Assembly: GCA_945870555.1 (NCBI GenBank)
Contig: CAMBSI010000006.1
Coordinates: 1-34,955 of the forward strand
Reading direction: 5' to 3'
Length of the DNA stretch: 34,955 bases
Source: Staphylococcus epidermidis
GTDB taxonomy: Bacteria; Bacillota_I; Bacilli_A; RFN20; CAG-826
The notes beneath the pieces were generated by a model, which was given only the letters and a program-made list of their open reading frames with translations, was not told the origin of the DNA and did not search any database. Below, in pieces: positions 8,503 through 16,846 of the stretch. Each line of letters starts with the position of its first letter. The first letter of the stretch is position 1. The position numbers were made by a program, and so were the translations under genes.

Positions 8503-8532
8503 TTGAATTAAATTATCTTTTTTTAGTATAAT
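8503..8532 (+). promoter_or_regulatory. metK promoter
   Basis: TTGAAT (8503-8508), 18-nt spacer, TATAAT (8527-8532). Predicted transcription start is near 8539, at the base of the riboswitch. Confidence 0.75.
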
Positions 8533-8540
8533 GCAACTAA

Positions 8541-8642
8541 GGTCATATCCCGACACTGTGAAAACGGACCGAACACAGTAGCAACTCTAGGTATCTAGTA
8601 AGTGCTGGTCCAAGCGGAGCTCCACCTCCGAACGATATGAGC
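8541..8642 (+). promoter_or_regulatory. SAM-I/SAM-IV clan riboswitch (variant) controlling metK
   Basis: Helix P1 is TCATATC (8543-8549)/GATATGA (8634-8640). P2 is ACTGTG (8555-8560)/CACAGT (8574-8579). The P2 loop carries GGACC (8566-8570), which can pair with GGTCC (8607-8611) as a pseudoknot. The conserved core GCAAC (8581-8585) precedes P3 (ACTCTAG/CTAG-TA-AGT, loop GTAT), and GTGC (8602-8605) follows it, matching the 'GCAACC...GGTGC' SAM-binding core of S-box RNAs. A P4-like hairpin CGGAG/CTCCG (8615-8630) sits before the P1 3' strand. P2 lacks the usual kink-turn extension, closer to the compact SAM-I/IV variant class. Location before metK, a SAM synthetase, fits feedback control. Folded by eye only. 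Confidence 0.8.
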
Positions 8643-8682
8643 GAAAGTTTCTTACACACTTTCCATCGTGGAAAGTTTTTTT
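8643..8682 (+). terminator. Riboswitch expression platform: terminator with possible antiterminator
   Basis: ACTTTCC (8658-8664)/GGAAAGT (8670-8676), loop ATCGT, then a run of T to 8682: a standard intrinsic terminator. GAAAGT at 8643-8648, right after P1, can instead pair with ACTTTC 8658-8663 and prevent the terminator. Transcriptional OFF control by SAM is inferred. Confidence 0.8.
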
Positions 8683-8701
8683 ATTCAAGGAGGACACAAG
8701 A

Positions 8702-9871
8702 ATGAAAGAATCCATGTTATTCACTTCCGAAGCAGTTGCTGAAGGCCATCCTGATAAAGTTTGCGATCAAATTGCAGATGCAATCCTTGATGCCTGCCTT
8801 GCTTTGGATTCACAAGCCCACGTTGCCATTGAATGTTTTGCTGCAAAACAAAAGTTATTGATTGGTGGCGAAGTCAGATTTTCTTCACCTAAAATCCAAC
8901 GACCAGACATCAAGAAAATTGCAAAGGATGTCATGAGAGAAATTGGTTATACCAATCCTGTGTTAGATTTTTCAGTTGATCAAGTTGAAATTTTTGACTG
9001 GGTACAAACCCAATCAGAAGATATTAATCAAGCCGTGAATAAGGAAGAAACCACCGCTGGCGATCAAGGTTTAATGTTTGGTTATGCCACTGATGAAACC
9101 GAAGGATTTATGCCGCTCGCGATTGTGTTAGCCCAAAAACTTGTTCGGGTGGCATCAAGACTAAGAAAACAAGGTCAATTCCCATATGCTCGGCCAGATA
9201 TGAAGTCACAAGTCACAATCGCATATGAAGGTAAGAAATCTCGGGTGGATAAAGTCGTCATGTCCATTCAACATGATCCAAATACCCCGTTTGTCGCATT
9301 CAAAGAATTTATCTTGGATAAAATCATTAAACCGGTGGTTGCTTCATTCAAGTTGAATCAGGATTATGAAGTATATATTAATCCTTCCGATCGATTTGTG
9401 ATTGGAGGCCCAGCGGGTGATACAGGCTTAACGGGTAGAAAAATTATTGTGGATACTTATGGAGGTTATGCTCGTCACGGTGGCGGGTCATTTTCTGGAA
9501 AAGACGCAACCAAGGTTGATCGATCAGGGGCGTACTTAGCAAGATATATTGCCCTCAATCTTGTTGCAGCAAAAGTTGCAAAAAAAGTTGAAGTTCAACT
9601 TGCCTACGTGATTGGACAATCTAAACCAGTATCCATCGCTTTATTCACATTCGGAACCTTAAAAAAAGGTTTAACTGAACAGCAAGTTCTTGAAGTGATC
9701 AAAAAAGTATTTTTCTTTAAACCTGGCGAGATTATTGAAAAATTCTCATTAAATAAACCTAAATTCCGATATCGTGATTTGGCAATATATGGCCATTTTG
9801 GTAGACCAGACCTTGATGTCCCCTGGGAAAAAACCGATCGCGTTAACGCGATATTGTCAAGTTTAGATTAA
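8702..9871 (+). CDS. metK: S-adenosylmethionine synthetase
   Basis: 389 aa, normal length. It makes SAM from methionine and ATP in the cytoplasm. Signature motifs are present: 'EAVAEGHPDKVCDQI' at the N-terminus, 'GDQGLMFGYA' and 'HGGGSFSGKDATKVDRS', which hold the ATP/phosphate- and metal-binding residues. The start has a perfect AAGGAGG 8 nt upstream. It lies directly behind the SAM-clan riboswitch and terminator, so end-product attenuation is expected. hpf follows after 65 nt. Confidence 0.97.
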   Translation: MKESMLFTSEAVAEGHPDKVCDQIADAILDACLALDSQAHVAIECFAAKQKLLIGGEVRFSSPKIQRPDIKKIAKDVMREIGYTNPVLDFSVDQVEIFDWVQTQSEDINQAVNKEETTAGDQGLMFGYATDETEGFMPLAIVLAQKLVRVASRLRKQGQFPYARPDMKSQVTIAYEGKKSRVDKVVMSIQHDPNTPFVAFKEFILDKIIKPVVASFKLNQDYEVYINPSDRFVIGGPAGDTGLTGRKIIVDTYGGYARHGGGSFSGKDATKVDRSGAYLARYIALNLVAAKVAKKVEVQLAYVIGQSKPVSIALFTFGTLKKGLTEQQVLEVIKKVFFFKPGEIIEKFSLNKPKFRYRDLAIYGHFGRPDLDVPWEKTDRVNAILSSLD

Positions 9872-9936
9872 ATCAAGATAAACCTATGCATTCAATTTAA
9901 AAATTGAGATAATGGTAATATGAAAAGGAGTGGAAA

Positions 9937-10485
9937 ATGAAATACCAAATTATCGGTAAAAATATTGAAGTTACCACCGCCATTTCGAATACCATTCAAA
10001 AAAAACTCAATCGATTAGATAAATTCTTTGTCATTAAAGATGACGTGACATGCCGCGCACTTGTTAGGTCTTACAAAGTTGGTGCTAAGGTTGAAATCAC
10101 CATCTTCACCACGATGATGGATTTAAGAGCCGAAGTTAAGAACGATGATCTTTATGCGGCGGTCGATCTTGCATTAGATAAACTTGAAAACCAACTCAGA
10201 AAATTAAAAACGCGCTTAAAAAATCATAAACAAAAAAGTTTGGGTGAATCGATCAATTTAGAAGCAATTGGCAATGAAGAAAAACTTACGAAAAATGATG
10301 ACGTGGTTCGTACCAAATCCATGTTTTTGAATCCAATGACCATGGAAGAGGCCATCACAAGGATGGAAGCCCTTGGTCATAGTTTCTTCGTTTATCTGGA
10401 TATTGAAGATAAACAAATTAGTGTCTTATATCATCGTCATGACGGTGGTTTAGGACTTATCCAAGCAGAAAACAAACTACAATAA
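9937..10485 (+). CDS. hpf: Ribosome hibernation promoting factor, long form
   Basis: 182 aa. Residues 1-100 are the S30AE/RaiA fold ('MKYQIIGKNIEVTTAI'), and residues about 125-182 are the C-terminal dimerisation domain of long HPF ('VRTKSMFLNPMTMEEAI', 'FVYLDIEDKQISVLYHRHDGG'). Long HPF joins 70S ribosomes into inactive 100S dimers during starvation. AAAAGGAGTGG precedes the ATG. Only 3 nt separate it from the next gene, so the two are probably co-transcribed. Confidence 0.95.
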   Translation: MKYQIIGKNIEVTTAISNTIQKKLNRLDKFFVIKDDVTCRALVRSYKVGAKVEITIFTTMMDLRAEVKNDDLYAAVDLALDKLENQLRKLKTRLKNHKQKSLGESINLEAIGNEEKLTKNDDVVRTKSMFLNPMTMEEAITRMEALGHSFFVYLDIEDKQISVLYHRHDGGLGLIQAENKLQ

Positions 10486-10488
10486 CGC

Positions 10489-11325
10489 ATGGCAAAATTA
10501 ATCGCAATCGATTTAGATGGAACGTTGTTTTATCCAAAAAAACGAATTAAACTTGTTTCAAAAGAGAATATTCAGTTTTTGAAAGCAGCGCAAGAAGCTG
10601 GACATGAAGTTGCTTTTGTCACTTCTCGAAATCGTCAGTTTGTCGAGAAGGTGTTAAAGGAAATTAAACTAAACATTGATTTTGTATGTAGAAACGGGTC
10701 TGTTGTTGTTCACAATCAACAAGTGATTTTAGATGAAGTGATGCGTCATCAAGATGTTGAAATGGTGACCCAATTTATTTTAAAAAATCATGATCGCATT
10801 ATGTTTTCAATTGATACAAGAGAAAAATCCAACATCGTCTATACAAGTGATTATGTATGGTATTTAAATGCTTTATATCGGTTCTATTATTTTTTACAAG
10901 GGCGTTATCGTGAAAATTATGATAAAAACAACGATTCATTTTTAAAGGAAATTCAACATTCGAATTCTATTCAACGTCTTTTGATTTATTTTGGGATCGG
11001 AAAAAAAGCAAAACAAACTGCCTTGACCGTCAGTGATGGGTTAAAAAAGAAGTTTCCTAACTTGGAAATTGCATGGATTAATGGTTTAATTGAAGTTGCT
11101 TCACTTGGAACAAATAAGGCAAATGGGCTGAAACGTTTAATGGAGGCCAAAAAGTGGTCTGCCAAAGATGTCATCGTCGTTGGGGATTCTGGAAATGATA
11201 TCCCAATGTTTAATGCTTTTTCAAATAGTTATTGTATGTCCCATGCCCATCCTCAAGTTAAAAAGCATGCCAATCACATCATTGATCGCGTTCACCATTT
11301 AAGCAAAGTGTTAAATCTCAAATAG
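10489..11325 (+). CDS. Cof-type HAD phosphatase
   Basis: 278 aa. HAD motif I 'DLDGTL' (nucleophile D8, acid D10), motif II in 'FVTSRNRQF', a Lys in 'LGTNKANGLKRLM', and motif IV 'GDSGNDIPMF' (from D233). The long cap between them is the type IIB cap of Cof-family enzymes, which dephosphorylate sugar phosphates, nucleotides or cofactors such as FMN and PLP. Substrate cannot be read. It starts 3 nt after hpf. A paralogue of the same class lies at 16816-17646. Confidence 0.88.
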   Translation: MAKLIAIDLDGTLFYPKKRIKLVSKENIQFLKAAQEAGHEVAFVTSRNRQFVEKVLKEIKLNIDFVCRNGSVVVHNQQVILDEVMRHQDVEMVTQFILKNHDRIMFSIDTREKSNIVYTSDYVWYLNALYRFYYFLQGRYRENYDKNNDSFLKEIQHSNSIQRLLIYFGIGKKAKQTALTVSDGLKKKFPNLEIAWINGLIEVASLGTNKANGLKRLMEAKKWSAKDVIVVGDSGNDIPMFNAFSNSYCMSHAHPQVKKHANHIIDRVHHLSKVLNLK

Positions 11326-11372
11326 CGTTTGATTAAAACTCCAAGAATTGATAAAATAAAAAAGGATTTGAT

Positions 11373-11714
11373 ATGGCAAAAAAAATAAAACAACCGTTCA
11401 CCTTAGCGCAAACCATTTTGGGCAGCTTATCCCTACTCTTCATTTTTTCAGGTCTCACATTAGGAATATTAGGTTTCCTTAGAGATTTACTCAATTTACC
11501 CTATGATCAAAATTGGATTCGAATTGCAGAAACTGCGATGAATGAGTTCCTTAATACAGAACTCCCATGGCAACTGTGGGGTTCATTCCTACTCTTTATC
11601 GGCGCGATCATATTCACCTTGTTAATGAATCAAATGTCGAATGAAGAAGATCGTTTAAAAGAAAAAGCTCAACGCCGATCACAACGACTTCAAGATGCAA
11701 AGATTGCTGAATAA
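11373..11714 (+). CDS. Small membrane protein with two TM helices
   Basis: 113 aa, family not recognised. Hydrophobic segments near residues 13-38 and 64-86 are separated by an amphipathic linker, with a charged C-terminal tail ('EEDRLKEKAQRRSQRLQ') likely helical and cytoplasmic. A GATAAAAT box and AAAGGA precede the ATG, so it has its own expression signals. The terminator stem includes its last codons and stop codon. Confidence 0.75.
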   Translation: MAKKIKQPFTLAQTILGSLSLLFIFSGLTLGILGFLRDLLNLPYDQNWIRIAETAMNEFLNTELPWQLWGSFLLFIGAIIFTLLMNQMSNEEDRLKEKAQRRSQRLQDAKIAE

Positions 11715-11728
11715 GCAATCTTTTTTCT
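11700..11728 (+). terminator. Intrinsic terminator embedded in the end of a CDS
   Basis: AAGATTGCT (11700-11708)/AGCAATCTT (11714-11722), loop GAATA, then T-rich sequence. The 5' arm encodes the last residues and the TAA stop lies in the loop and 3' arm. Confidence 0.8.
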
Positions 11729-11741
11729 TCTCCAATCATGA

Positions 11742-13226
11742 ATGATGAAAACACAATATAAGCATGGTCGGTTTTATACACTGGATCAAAACTTGCCCTT
11801 TGTTGAAGAAATTTGGGTAGAAAATGGTTTGATTGTTCATCTAGGAAAACACCCTTTTTGGCAAGCTGATCAAACGGTGGATGTCCAAGGTTGGATGGGT
11901 TTACCTGGATTGGTTGATGCCCATTTACATATCCTTGGTTATGGGGAAAAACTCACGTTATTAAATCTTGAAAAAGATCCGAATCCTCAACGCGTCCTTC
12001 AAAAAATCAAAAGTAGGTTTCAGGGAAAATTTTTATATGTTCAGGGTCATGTTGAACAAGCGCTCACCAAAGTTGATTTAGATTTCATTTCCTCAAGCGT
12101 TCCGATCCTCATACGCCATGCGGATTATCATGGGGCGACAGTGAATACACCATTATTAAAATTAATAGGTTTTAACGATCATCCTACCGGCATTTTACAT
12201 GAAGCAGATGCAATGAAAGCAGTTCAAACCATTCCCAAGTATACACATAAAGAGTTATCTTCCATGATTGAAACCGCCATCAAACAATTACATCGATTTG
12301 GTATCACAGGCGGTCATAGTGACGATTTATATTATTTTAATGGCTTTGATGATACGTTGAAAGCCTTTGAAAATGTTTTAGGAACAACACCATTTCGGGC
12401 CCACCTTCTCATGCATCATATGATCTTAGATGATTTTATAAAAAGTGGACGGAAATGGCTAACTCAACATCCATTTTTACAACTCGGAGCAATCAAAACA
12501 TTTTATGATGGCACCATTTCGAGTCGAACTGCGCTAATGGAGCACCCTTATCAAGGTTATGCACATCATGGAGAATTACAATTTAAAAACACAACCTGGG
12601 AAGCACTCGTCAAAAAAGTTCGGCAATTAGGTCTACCACTTGCCATCCATACGATTGGTGATCTCGCACTTGAAGAAGTAGCAAATTGGTTAGAAAAATA
12701 TCCGGTTAAAGCTGGTCTTCATGATCGCATCATTCACGCTTCTTTTGCAAACACGAAAACCATTTTAAAACTTAAAAAGTTGCCACTAATTTTTGATATT
12801 CAACCTCAGTTTCAAAGTAGTGATTTACCTTGGGCTTTATCGTTTATTTCACCCAAGACTGAAAAAATATATCCTTGGAAAAGTTATCAGGATGCAGGCT
12901 TAATCTTGTGTGGTGGTAGTGATGCGCCGGTAGAAATACCAAATCCGCTTTTAGGGATACAAGCGGCCTATCAAAGAAAAAGTAGTCATGATGGAAAGGT
13001 GTATCAACCCAAGCAAAGATTATCGTTGATGGATGCAGTCAAACTTTATACGGTGGGGGCAAATGTCCCTACGTATGAAAGTTCAAAACGAGGGAAGTTA
13101 AAAGTTGGTAATATCGCAGATTTTACATTTTTGAAGGATGATATTTTCTTAAATGAGTCATCGCTAACGACCACCAACGTGATGATGACCGTGATTGACA
13201 ATCAAATCGTGTTTCGACGCAATTAA
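11742..13226 (+). CDS. YtcJ-like metal-dependent amidohydrolase
   Basis: 494 aa, amidohydrolase family 3 (TIM barrel with N- and C-terminal beta sandwich). Metal site motif 'DAHLH' near residue 61, 'YDGTISSRTALM', 'LAIHTIGDLAL' with a metal-binding His, and 'GGSDAPVE' with the conserved late Asp. The C-terminus 'GKLKVGNIADFTFL' is the usual end of the composite domain. YtcJ relatives hydrolyse amides of mostly unknown identity. No Shine-Dalgarno is obvious. It lies 15 nt after the terminator arm of the previous gene and overlaps convergent zupT by 4 nt, with no terminator between. Confidence 0.88.
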   Translation: MMKTQYKHGRFYTLDQNLPFVEEIWVENGLIVHLGKHPFWQADQTVDVQGWMGLPGLVDAHLHILGYGEKLTLLNLEKDPNPQRVLQKIKSRFQGKFLYVQGHVEQALTKVDLDFISSSVPILIRHADYHGATVNTPLLKLIGFNDHPTGILHEADAMKAVQTIPKYTHKELSSMIETAIKQLHRFGITGGHSDDLYYFNGFDDTLKAFENVLGTTPFRAHLLMHHMILDDFIKSGRKWLTQHPFLQLGAIKTFYDGTISSRTALMEHPYQGYAHHGELQFKNTTWEALVKKVRQLGLPLAIHTIGDLALEEVANWLEKYPVKAGLHDRIIHASFANTKTILKLKKLPLIFDIQPQFQSSDLPWALSFISPKTEKIYPWKSYQDAGLILCGGSDAPVEIPNPLLGIQAAYQRKSSHDGKVYQPKQRLSLMDAVKLYTVGANVPTYESSKRGKLKVGNIADFTFLKDDIFLNESSLTTTNVMMTVIDNQIVFRRN

Positions 13227-13996
13227 AGAATTAATAACGATAACGCCATCACACCCATGCCAGCAATTAAACCAAACATCGATAAATGATGGTGCCCATA
13301 TTTTTCTGCAGTCGGCAATAATTCATCTAGCGAGATATAAACCATAATCCCAGCAACAAATGGAAAGATAATGCCAAAAATTGCGGTTGGTAAAAAAGAA
13401 GAAAAGATAAGAAAACCAATCAGCGCACCAACCGGTTCTGCTAAGCCTGAAAATAAGGCAAAGTTAAACGCTTTTTTTCGATTTTTAGTTGCTTGGTAAA
13501 TTGGTAAGGCAACCGCAACCCCTTCAGGGATATTATGTAAGGCGATTGCCACCGCAATACCTAATCCAAGGCGACTATCTGCTAACGAAGCATAGAACGT
13601 TGCTAAACCTTCAGGAAAATTGTGTAAGGCGATTGCAAATGCTGAGAATAACCCCATTCTCAAAAGCGCGTGGTCGTGGTTGGGTTCTTTGATCTCATGT
13701 GGATTTTGTTCTTTTGGAATGAGTTGATCAATAACTAATATAAATAGGATCCCAACAAAAAAACCAACCACAGCAATCCATTCACTTAATTCATTGTTAA
13801 AATTATCTTTAAGTGCCACTAAACCTTTCGGAATGATTTCCATAAAGGACACATAAATCATGACACCCGCGGAAAAACCTAAACTTGCTGCAAAGAACTT
13901 TGCACTCTTTGCAAGTTTTGAAAACGCCAATAAACCTCCAAGGCCGGTTGCAAGACCAGCGAAGAGTGTAAGCAGAAAGGCAATAAGAATATTCAT
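13223..13996 (-). CDS. zupT: ZIP-family metal transporter ZupT
   Basis: 257 aa, eight predicted membrane helices. Helices IV and V carry the ZIP signature twice: 'HNFPEGLATF' and 'HNIPEGVAVALP', whose His and Glu residues line the metal path. ZupT takes up zinc and other divalent cations. The ATG is only 10 nt downstream of the CCA end of tRNA-Ser(GGA) on the same strand, and the gap AAATAAAAAA has no Shine-Dalgarno. Hence zupT is probably carried on the tRNA transcript and released as a nearly leaderless mRNA by tRNA 3' processing. Confidence 0.92.
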   Translation of the reverse strand: MNILIAFLLTLFAGLATGLGGLLAFSKLAKSAKFFAASLGFSAGVMIYVSFMEIIPKGLVALKDNFNNELSEWIAVVGFFVGILFILVIDQLIPKEQNPHEIKEPNHDHALLRMGLFSAFAIALHNFPEGLATFYASLADSRLGLGIAVAIALHNIPEGVAVALPIYQATKNRKKAFNFALFSGLAEPVGALIGFLIFSSFLPTAIFGIIFPFVAGIMVYISLDELLPTAEKYGHHHLSMFGLIAGMGVMALSLLIL

Positions 13997-14006
13997 TTTT
14001 TTATTT

Positions 14007-14097
14007 TGGCGGAGAAAGAGGGATTTGAACCCTCGCGCCCGGTTAAGGACCTACAAGCTTTCCAAGCCTGCCCCTTCAGCCTCTTGGGTATTTCTCC
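14007..14097 (-). tRNA. trnS-GGA: tRNA-Ser (GGA)
   Basis: Minus strand: acceptor GGAGAAA/TTTCTCC, discriminator G, encoded CCA, long variable arm. The anticodon stem CAGGC/GCTTG encloses TTGGAAA, giving GGA, which reads UCU/UCC. The 5' end (GGAGAAATACCCAAGAGG) is identical to tRNA-Ser(CGA) at 28143-28233. Confidence 0.95.
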
Positions 14098-14106
14098 ATA
14101 ATATTG

Positions 14107-14112
14107 ATTATA
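14107..14112 (-). promoter_or_regulatory. -10 box of tRNA-Ser(GGA)/zupT
   Basis: TATAAT on the minus strand, 9 nt from the tRNA 5' end. Divergent from the -10 of the RluA-type gene within the same 62 bp. Confidence 0.6.
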
Positions 14113-14146
14113 ACAAAACTTACTAATGAGGGACATTAATTAGTGA

Positions 14147-14152
14147 TAAAAT
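14147..14152 (+). promoter_or_regulatory. -10 box 7 nt before an ATG (leaderless candidate)
   Basis: GATAAAAT context; TAAAAT ends 7 nt before ATG 14160. No Shine-Dalgarno. No clear -35. Confidence 0.5.
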
Positions 14153-14159
14153 ATCCAAG

Positions 14160-15125
14160 ATGAAACAAATTACAATTACCGCACAAACTGCAAATCAGCG
14201 CGCTGATAAATTTATACGCAAGTGGCTAAAAGAAGCACCCTTGAGTTTCATTTATCGTATCTTTAGAAAAAAAGATGTGAAGATTAATGGTAAACGTATC
14301 AACATCCAATATATTCTTCAAGTCGATGATGTCATGCAAGTATATGTAACGGATCAACAATTACAGGATTTTACAGTTAACCGGCGTTATCAAAAGAAAC
14401 CACTTCAATTGCCAATTGTTTATGAAGACGATCATTGCCTGATGATTCATAAACCCAAGGGTTTATTGGTTCAAGGTGAAGATGATACCCGGCAACATAC
14501 CCTGACTGAAATGGTGATCGAACATTTATATGCAAGCGGAAGTTATGTCCCTGATACACCTGGATTTACCCCCGCGCCTGGCCATCGGTTAGATCGCAAC
14601 ACAAGTGGCCTCGTGCTTTATGGTAAAACCATGGAGGGTTTACAAGGACTCCATCGTTTGTTTAAAGAAAGAGAAGACTTAAATAAACAATATTTAGCGC
14701 TCGTTGTTGGAAAGTTAACCGGTAAGGGAACGATTGATTTTCCACTCATTAAAGATGAGACCAATCATATGGTGTATGTTGCCAGGGAACCATTAAAAGG
14801 TCTATCTGCCATTACTGAATACGAAGTGATTGCGACGTATGGTCAATTCACGCTTGTAAAAGTACACTTGGTTACAGGAAGAACCCACCAAATTCGTGTG
14901 CATATGCAAGCGATTAACCATCCGATTGCTGGCGACCGTAAATATGGTGATTTCAAGGCCAATAAATGGTTGAAAGACCAATTTGGATATGAGCATCAAT
15001 TTTTGCATGCAAGCGAGTTATCCTTTGGCAAACTTGAGGGAAGTCTTTCGGGATTGTCGAATCGTAACTTTACAATTAAATTAGATGCACATGAAGAAGA
15101 ATTATTGGTAAAATTAAAAACGTGA
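14160..15125 (+). CDS. RluA-family 23S rRNA pseudouridine synthase
   Basis: 321 aa. Residues about 14-80 form an S4 RNA-binding domain ('IRKWLKEAPLSFIYRIFRKK'). The catalytic domain has 'GHRLDRNTSGLVLYGKT', with the nucleophilic Asp of the R-L-D motif, and 'GRTHQIRVHMQAINHPIAGD'. Length and S4 domain fit the RluC/RluD branch, which modifies uridines in 23S rRNA; the exact site cannot be told. It overlaps pgcA by 4 nt (GTGA), so the two are translationally coupled. Confidence 0.92.
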   Translation: MKQITITAQTANQRADKFIRKWLKEAPLSFIYRIFRKKDVKINGKRINIQYILQVDDVMQVYVTDQQLQDFTVNRRYQKKPLQLPIVYEDDHCLMIHKPKGLLVQGEDDTRQHTLTEMVIEHLYASGSYVPDTPGFTPAPGHRLDRNTSGLVLYGKTMEGLQGLHRLFKEREDLNKQYLALVVGKLTGKGTIDFPLIKDETNHMVYVAREPLKGLSAITEYEVIATYGQFTLVKVHLVTGRTHQIRVHMQAINHPIAGDRKYGDFKANKWLKDQFGYEHQFLHASELSFGKLEGSLSGLSNRNFTIKLDAHEEELLVKLKT

Positions 15126-16846
15126 AAACCACTCCGCAATCTCGATATATGTCTTGGATTAACCATCCCTTGATGACCTCTGAAGATCAAGAACTTTTGA
15201 AACTTTATTCAGCAAAAGTGATTGAGGATGCATTTTTTAAAGATATTGAATTTGGCACGGCAGGTATGCGAGGCATTATGGGTCTAGGCTCGAATCGTAT
15301 TAATCGCTTTACGATTCAAAAGGCAACCGTCGCATATGCATTGATGTTAAGAGATCTTTACCCAAACGAACTTCATCGAGGAGTCTTGATAGCCCACGAT
15401 AATCGTCATCATGCGGAAACGTTTACAAAGCTTTGTTCGAAAATTTTAAATCAAATGGGCATTCAAACCTATACGTTTGATGAATTAGTGCCAACGCCAT
15501 TATTATCATTTGCAGTCCGTCACATGAAGGCCTTAGGAGGCATCATGTTAACTGCGTCACACAACCCTAAAGAATATAATGGCCTGAAGGTTTATGACGA
15601 TCTTGGTTGTCAATTGGTCCCTCATAAAATCCAACCGATGTTAGATCATTTAGCTAAATTACCTGAGTATTTGTCGGTGTTGGTTCCTAAAATGATGCCA
15701 GAAGGAAAACATCAAGTTTTAGGTAAACAAATCGAGACAACATACCTCAATCTTGTTAAATCTTTACAACGATTACCTCAATTAAAAAAGTCACAATTTA
15801 AGATTGTATTTTCGCCTCAACATGGTGCAAGTTATCGTATACTTCCATCTCTATTTAAAGATCTTGGATATGAATTACTGGTGGTCGCAAATCAAGCGAA
15901 CCCCGACCCAAATTTTTCAGGAACACGGTCACCAAACCCAGAAGAAAAAATAGCATATGAGGAATCCATTAAGCTTGCAACTGCTGAGCATGCTCATTTG
16001 ATTATGATTGCAGATCCAGATGCAGACCGCGTCGGTTTAGCGTATCGAAATCAAAAAGGAGAATATCCTTTATTGAATGGAAATGAATCGGCTGCACTCT
16101 TGGTTCATTACTTATTAAAGCAAAGACAAATTCACCATGACCTTCCTCGCAATGGCATCATGTATGACACGATTGTCAGTTCCCCACTTGCTAGAAAAAT
16201 TGCCCACCATTTTCATGTTAAAACAGAAACGTTTCTCACGGGATTTAAGTTCATCGGTGATCGGATTGCCTTTTATGAAAATCATGCGGGTCCCCAATTT
16301 TTATTTGGATATGAAGAATCGTACGGTTGCCTCGTCGGTGATTTTGTTAGAGACAAAGATGCCATCCAAGCACTAACCCTTTATGCGGAAATGGCGCTTT
16401 ATCATTTTCATCAAGGAAAAACATTAGGCCAAGCTCTCGAAGATTTATTTTTGGAATATGGGTATTTTCTTGATCGCCAATTTTCATTAACATTGACTGG
16501 CCTAGAGGGTGAGAAGTTTCTTTACAACCTTATGGAACAATTAAGAAAAACACCTTTTAAACCATTAGGCCAATATAAAGTAAACATGGTTGAAGACTTT
16601 TTAAAGCAAGAATTAAAGGACGCCCAAGGCCAACAAAAACCGATTGCGCTACCAAGTGCAAATGTCATTAAATTTACTTTTGATGATGGCTGTTCAATTA
16701 TTGTCAGACCGAGTGGCACGGAACCAAAGTGCAAATTCTATTTTTCAATTCAAGGGAAAAGCCATGACGAATGTGAGCGTAAACTGCAAACCTATCTTCA
16801 ATCCTTTTCAGGGATCTATTTATCCGAAGATAAACGATTAAAGTAA
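15122..16846 (+). CDS. pgcA: Phosphoglucomutase/phosphomannomutase
   Basis: 574 aa, starting at GTG that overlaps the TGA of the previous gene. The GTG start is preferred over ATG 15149 because 'SRYMSWI' aligns with the N-terminus of Bacillus PgcA and places the phosphoserine loop 'TASHNPKEYNG' at Ser146. Mg2+ loop 'DPDADRVG' (from D298), sugar-binding 'GYEESYG', phosphate-binding 'RPSGTEPKCKF'. It interconverts hexose 1- and 6-phosphates, feeding sugar nucleotides for glycolipid or polysaccharide synthesis, possibly for the glycosyltransferase at 5625. The last 31 nt overlap the convergent HAD gene. Confidence 0.95.
   Translation: MKTTPQSRYMSWINHPLMTSEDQELLKLYSAKVIEDAFFKDIEFGTAGMRGIMGLGSNRINRFTIQKATVAYALMLRDLYPNELHRGVLIAHDNRHHAETFTKLCSKILNQMGIQTYTFDELVPTPLLSFAVRHMKALGGIMLTASHNPKEYNGLKVYDDLGCQLVPHKIQPMLDHLAKLPEYLSVLVPKMMPEGKHQVLGKQIETTYLNLVKSLQRLPQLKKSQFKIVFSPQHGASYRILPSLFKDLGYELLVVANQANPDPNFSGTRSPNPEEKIAYEESIKLATAEHAHLIMIADPDADRVGLAYRNQKGEYPLLNGNESAALLVHYLLKQRQIHHDLPRNGIMYDTIVSSPLARKIAHHFHVKTETFLTGFKFIGDRIAFYENHAGPQFLFGYEESYGCLVGDFVRDKDAIQALTLYAEMALYHFHQGKTLGQALEDLFLEYGYFLDRQFSLTLTGLEGEKFLYNLMEQLRKTPFKPLGQYKVNMVEDFLKQELKDAQGQQKPIALPSANVIKFTFDDGCSIIVRPSGTEPKCKFYFSIQGKSHDECERKLQTYLQSFSGIYLSEDKRLK

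Noticed and set aside
8541-8642. Resemblance of the metK leader to 5S rRNA ('CCGAACACAG') and to the guanidine-I motif ('GCTGGTCC')
   Set aside because: Too short for 5S and without its helices; the ykkC core order does not fit. The S-box core, pseudoknot and metK context explain it better.
9891-9908. Hairpin TCAATTT/AAATTGA between metK and hpf as a terminator
   Set aside because: AT-only short stem without a T-run; probably chance.
13860-14126. 88-aa ORF across tRNA-Ser(GGA) and the zupT start, and similar short track ORFs
   Set aside because: Shadow frames over well-supported genes; no start signals or family pattern.
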